From Chloroflexota bacterium (lineage in GTDB: Bacteria; Chloroflexota; Dehalococcoidia; SM23-28-2; RBG-16-64-32), in assembly GCA_022561095.1 (NCBI GenBank), contig JADFRV010000036.1, positions 1 through 15,970 of the forward strand: a stretch of 15,970 nucleotides of DNA, written 5' to 3'. The translations under genes were made by a program, and so were the position numbers. Numbering within the stretch: position 1 is the first letter of the stretch; each line of letters opens with the position of its first letter. The notes under the pieces are model-generated. The model had not been told where the DNA came from, searched no databases, and saw only the letters and a program-made list of their open reading frames with translations. This document shows positions 14,056-15,970 of the stretch, piece by piece.

Positions 14056-14613
14056 TTACCCACCCCTGAACTCCAGACGATACTCAAGCACTTGCCTCGT
14101 GCCCGTGTCCCGCAGCAGCGACAGGTTATCGATCGGCATCTCCCAGGCCAGATCGCGATCGAGCAGAAACCGCACTAGCTCCGACGATATGTCCCTTTCC
14201 AGGTCCGGCGTCAGCGCCACCGCCGCGATCCACACCTCCGGTGAATAGCGTTCGAAGATCTCGGTAGCGATCGCCGACAGCTCCGGCCACAGCGCCTCGT
14301 GCAGCTCTGTCAGCGTCCTCGTTCGTACGAGCGGTAGGAAGAATATCGGCACGTCTTCTGCCCGTATCGCGCCCAGGATCATCGATCTGGCCGTGAATGG
14401 CGCCGTCTCCGCCGCCCGACGTCCTAGCATCTGCTCCAGTCGCTCCAGATCGTACCGCTCCGCAGAATGATACGTGAAGTGCGGAATGTGCGTCTCCCGC
14501 AGCTTGAGCCCGAACTCCCGCTCGAGCTCTTCCCAGAGCCTCAGTACTTCGGCCTGGTGCTCCCCGTCGAGCAACGAGACGACCCCGTAGCAAACGGCTT
14601 CTTTCTCAGTCAC
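14056..14613 (-). CDS. 2H phosphoesterase / 2'-5' RNA ligase-like protein lacking its second HxT motif
   Basis: The 185-aa protein has the two-lobed 2H fold. The first lobe has IPHFTYHS with H45-F-T47, a proper HxT motif. In the second lobe the family usually reads W-(V)-P-H-(I/V)-T-L-A. Here it is VWIAAVALTPDL, with Ala131 and Ala133 in place of His and Thr. The C-terminal PIDNLSLL strand is normal for the family. Active 2H enzymes need both motifs for RNA ligation or cyclic phosphodiester hydrolysis, so this one is probably inactive or a nucleotide-binding protein (inference). The GTG at 14613 is chosen: GAGG lies about 10 nt upstream. It lies 64 nt after the DinB-like gene on the same strand and is probably co-transcribed with it. 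Confidence 0.78.
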   Translation of the reverse strand: MTEKEAVCYGVVSLLDGEHQAEVLRLWEELEREFGLKLRETHIPHFTYHSAERYDLERLEQMLGRRAAETAPFTARSMILGAIRAEDVPIFFLPLVRTRTLTELHEALWPELSAIATEIFERYSPEVWIAAVALTPDLERDISSELVRFLLDRDLAWEMPIDNLSLLRDTGTRQVLEYRLEFRGG

Positions 14614-14677
14614 GTCAGATGTGCCTCACAGGCTCCACTCCGCTCCGCGATCCCGGATCCGGTGCGGCCCGGGCTAC

Positions 14678-15151
14678 TTATAGCGCGGCGCGCATACTTT
14701 CGATGTGGCCGACCGCGTGACCTATCAGTATGCGCTGGATGAACTGCTCGGTGGTCAAGGGTGGTGCGCTGGCGAATACGGTGGCTGACCGACTGAGCTG
14801 TTCATCGCTCAACCCGCGCACGAGGCTCACGGCTGACGGCACATCGCGCCGGAGCAAATCGAGCGTCTCCTCTTTTGTGCTGTCCCCATGCTGCCGCGCG
14901 TGCTGCTCGTTGCGCTTGTCCACCTGCTCGCTGGTGAACAGAGGGAACGGCTGACCCAATGCGATCAACCTGACCCCGCCCGCGATCTGTGAGGTGCCCG
15001 CCGCTATGTGGTGCGCCGTTACGGCTACTGACCACCCCTCATCCTTGCAACTCAACCGCCACTGATCGTCTGAGAATTCATCAATCTCAGCCATCAGCTC
15101 GTTACTTAGCCGTTCGAACTGCGCCGCAAGCGCCTCTGCTCGCTCGCTCAT
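14678..15151 (-). CDS. DinB-family four-helix-bundle protein
   Basis: This 157-aa cytosolic protein is of the DinB / mycothiol-dependent maleylpyruvate isomerase metal-binding type, in which three His residues hold a divalent metal, often for thiol-cofactor transferase work. Seen: GWSVAVTAHHIAAGTSQIA with His47 or His48 in helix 2, and GHAVGHIESMR with His145 and His149 (HxxxH) in helix 4. N-terminal FERLSNELMAEIDEFSDDQW is the usual first helix ending in an exposed Trp. The ATG at 15151 has GGAGG about 11 nt upstream, slightly long spacing. It sits between the frameshifted small gene and the 2H gene, all on the same strand, so a shared transcript with the redoxin is likely. The exact reaction cannot be inferred. 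Confidence 0.83.
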   Translation of the reverse strand: MSERAEALAAQFERLSNELMAEIDEFSDDQWRLSCKDEGWSVAVTAHHIAAGTSQIAGGVRLIALGQPFPLFTSEQVDKRNEQHARQHGDSTKEETLDLLRRDVPSAVSLVRGLSDEQLSRSATVFASAPPLTTEQFIQRILIGHAVGHIESMRAAL

Positions 15152-15235
15152 ATCCGTCCCATCCTCCTACTAGGTCTCGGACTCGTGGAAAGTAAGCCGG
15201 CTGGTGGGCAAGTATAAGCTCATCGGCGGGGGCTT

Positions 15236-15416
15236 TCAAGAACGGGGGAGTTCGGGAATGCGCCGCATCAAATCCCGCCATTCCTCGGGGGAGACCGCAC
15301 TGGACAGCGATTGGACCAGACTATCGAAACGTTCCTGGGGAAAAATCTGCATCCCCAGGCGCAAGAACCCTTCTCTGTCGGTGACCGAACCCTTGGGCAG
15401 TTACGTTGTTACTCAT
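15236..15416 (-). pseudogene. Small gene (about 59 aa) broken by a one-base frameshift
   Basis: An ATG at 15416 follows GGAGGAG with 7-nt spacing, a strong start. Its own frame gives MSNNVTAQ and then a short meaningless tail. Moving one base at the GGG run (15392-15390) gives a coherent protein: GSVTDREGFLRLGMQIFPQ, then RFDSLVQSLSSAVSPEEW, then RDLMRRIPELPRS and TGA (15238-15236). The second part has helical, charged, low-complexity-free composition like a real domain. The likely intact product is about 59 aa. Causes could be a mutation, an extra G in the assembly, or programmed +1 shifting. An internal ATG (38 aa, after CGCCTGGGG) is another option. It lies 54 nt after the redoxin stop and 84 nt before the DinB-like start. 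I do not recognise the family. Confidence 0.55.
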
Positions 15417-15470
15417 GGTCGTTCTCCTCCTACCCGTGACTGGCGCACGCGCGGTCCTACGACAGCAGGC

Positions 15471-15970
15471 TCAGGCTACCCGCGGGCGGATACGAAGAAG
15501 CTTGAGGGCGAAGGCGGTGGCCGCCATGGGGGGCGCCACACGCCACATGTCGCGCCAGGCACCGCCCCCCGCTCGGTCGAGAACAGGTGCCATGTAACGA
15601 AATTGGCGGAGTATGGGCCGAACCACGCCACCGCTCTGCGAGCGACTCGGGGACTCGCCAGCCGCGATAGCATCCAGCGCCGCAGCCAGCGCCTTCGTGT
15701 CGTTGGCCCACTGCGCGCGGAAGAGGATCGTCCCGTCCTTGCCCAGAACGTAAGCCGAGTTGGGCTTCGGGCTCAGGGCACGGTGGAGAGTGCCGTCGAT
15801 GTCGTCCACCGCCACTTCGAACTCGAAGCCGTGGAGGTCGCGTAGCTGCTCCGCATGTGCCGTCTTCTCGTCGAGCGTTTTGGGCTGCGGCACTGCCTTC
15901 CCGGGGTGCGCTTCACGGACGTTTACCATCACGAAGCGCACGCGGTCGCCAAAGCGGGCATGCAGTTGGT
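15471..15970 (-). CDS. Deiodinase-like thioredoxin-fold redoxin, C-terminal part
   Basis: The frame stays open to the window edge (reading QLHARFGDRVRFVMVNV), so a GTG at 15941 is not the true start and the gene is truncated. Visible: RVRFVMVNVREAHPGK, matching the FxxVYxxEAHxxD signature of iodothyronine-deiodinase-like thioredoxin-fold proteins, then the EKTAHAEQL helix, VAVDDIDGTLHRAL, the SPKPNSAYVLGKDGTILFR strand pair (the cis-Pro region) and ANDTKALAAAL. About 60 extra C-terminal residues include a hydrophobic stretch (MAATAFALKLL). The redox residue (Cys or Sec) lies near the N-terminus beyond the right edge and cannot be read. In bacteria these proteins are thought to be thiol peroxidases or reductases, some of them selenoproteins. 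It is the first visible gene of the minus-strand cluster. Confidence 0.72.
   Translation of the reverse strand, partial: QLHARFGDRVRFVMVNVREAHPGKAVPQPKTLDEKTAHAEQLRDLHGFEFEVAVDDIDGTLHRALSPKPNSAYVLGKDGTILFRAQWANDTKALAAALDAIAAGESPSRSQSGGVVRPILRQFRYMAPVLDRAGGGAWRDMWRVAPPMAATAFALKLLRIRPRVA

Noticed and set aside
15939..15941. GTG as the start of the redoxin gene
   Set aside because: The frame stays open to the right edge and reads family-like sequence (LHARFGDRV) before it, so the gene continues beyond the window.

Overview
This window looks like chromosomal DNA from a high-GC, free-living bacterium. The amino-acid ABC binding protein and the thioredoxin/NHL protein both carry lipoprotein signals, which suggests a monoderm or Chloroflexota-like envelope (by domain makeup perhaps Dehalococcoidia). 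That placement is inferred from gene content only. Genes read with the standard bacterial code, with ATG and GTG starts and clear Shine-Dalgarno sites. There are no rRNA or tRNA genes, CRISPR arrays or insertion sequences.

Layout: 1-305 is the N-terminus of the glutamate synthase large subunit (minus strand, cut by the window edge). Its 690-bp upstream gap holds a promoter-like site, a clear intrinsic terminator (418-442), a 64-nt imperfect inverted repeat (646-709) and a decayed response-regulator receiver fragment on the plus strand (829-1000). Next is a 796-aa CpaE/TadZ-like ATPase (997-3387, minus) with a novel N-terminal domain, a Pro/Ala/Glu linker built from 93-bp tandem repeats, a receiver-like domain without its phospho-acceptor Asp, and a MinD/ParA-type ATPase domain. 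A possible 55-aa small protein with a strong ribosome site precedes it.

3779-8250 (minus) is a complete polar amino-acid ABC transporter operon of the Aap/Bzt type: lipoprotein binding protein, two permeases and ATPase, with a 15-bp hairpin between the binding-protein and permease genes. 8251-8598 is a gap holding a relic of an aminoglycoside-phosphotransferase-type gene. 8599-10725 (minus) is an NHLRC2-like lipoprotein: thioredoxin fold with a CINC site, six-bladed NHL propeller and a beta-rich C-terminal domain.

11030-13958 (plus) is a tight three-gene operon: selD (selenide, water dikinase, Cys form), an archaeal-type NMN adenylyltransferase (nadM-like) and a divergent archaeal-type cofactor-independent phosphoglycerate mutase relative. 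It has a good sigma-70 promoter and is divergent from the NHL gene.

14056-15970 (minus) is a small co-directional cluster: a deiodinase-like redoxin (cut by the right edge), a small gene hidden by a frameshift in a GGG run, a DinB-family protein, and a 2H (2'-5' RNA ligase-like) protein whose second catalytic motif is erased. No clearly new multi-gene system is proven here. The best leads are the repeat-bearing CpaE-like protein, the frameshifted small gene, the half-dead 2H protein, and the question of whether SelD serves a deiodinase-like selenoprotein encoded at the right edge.
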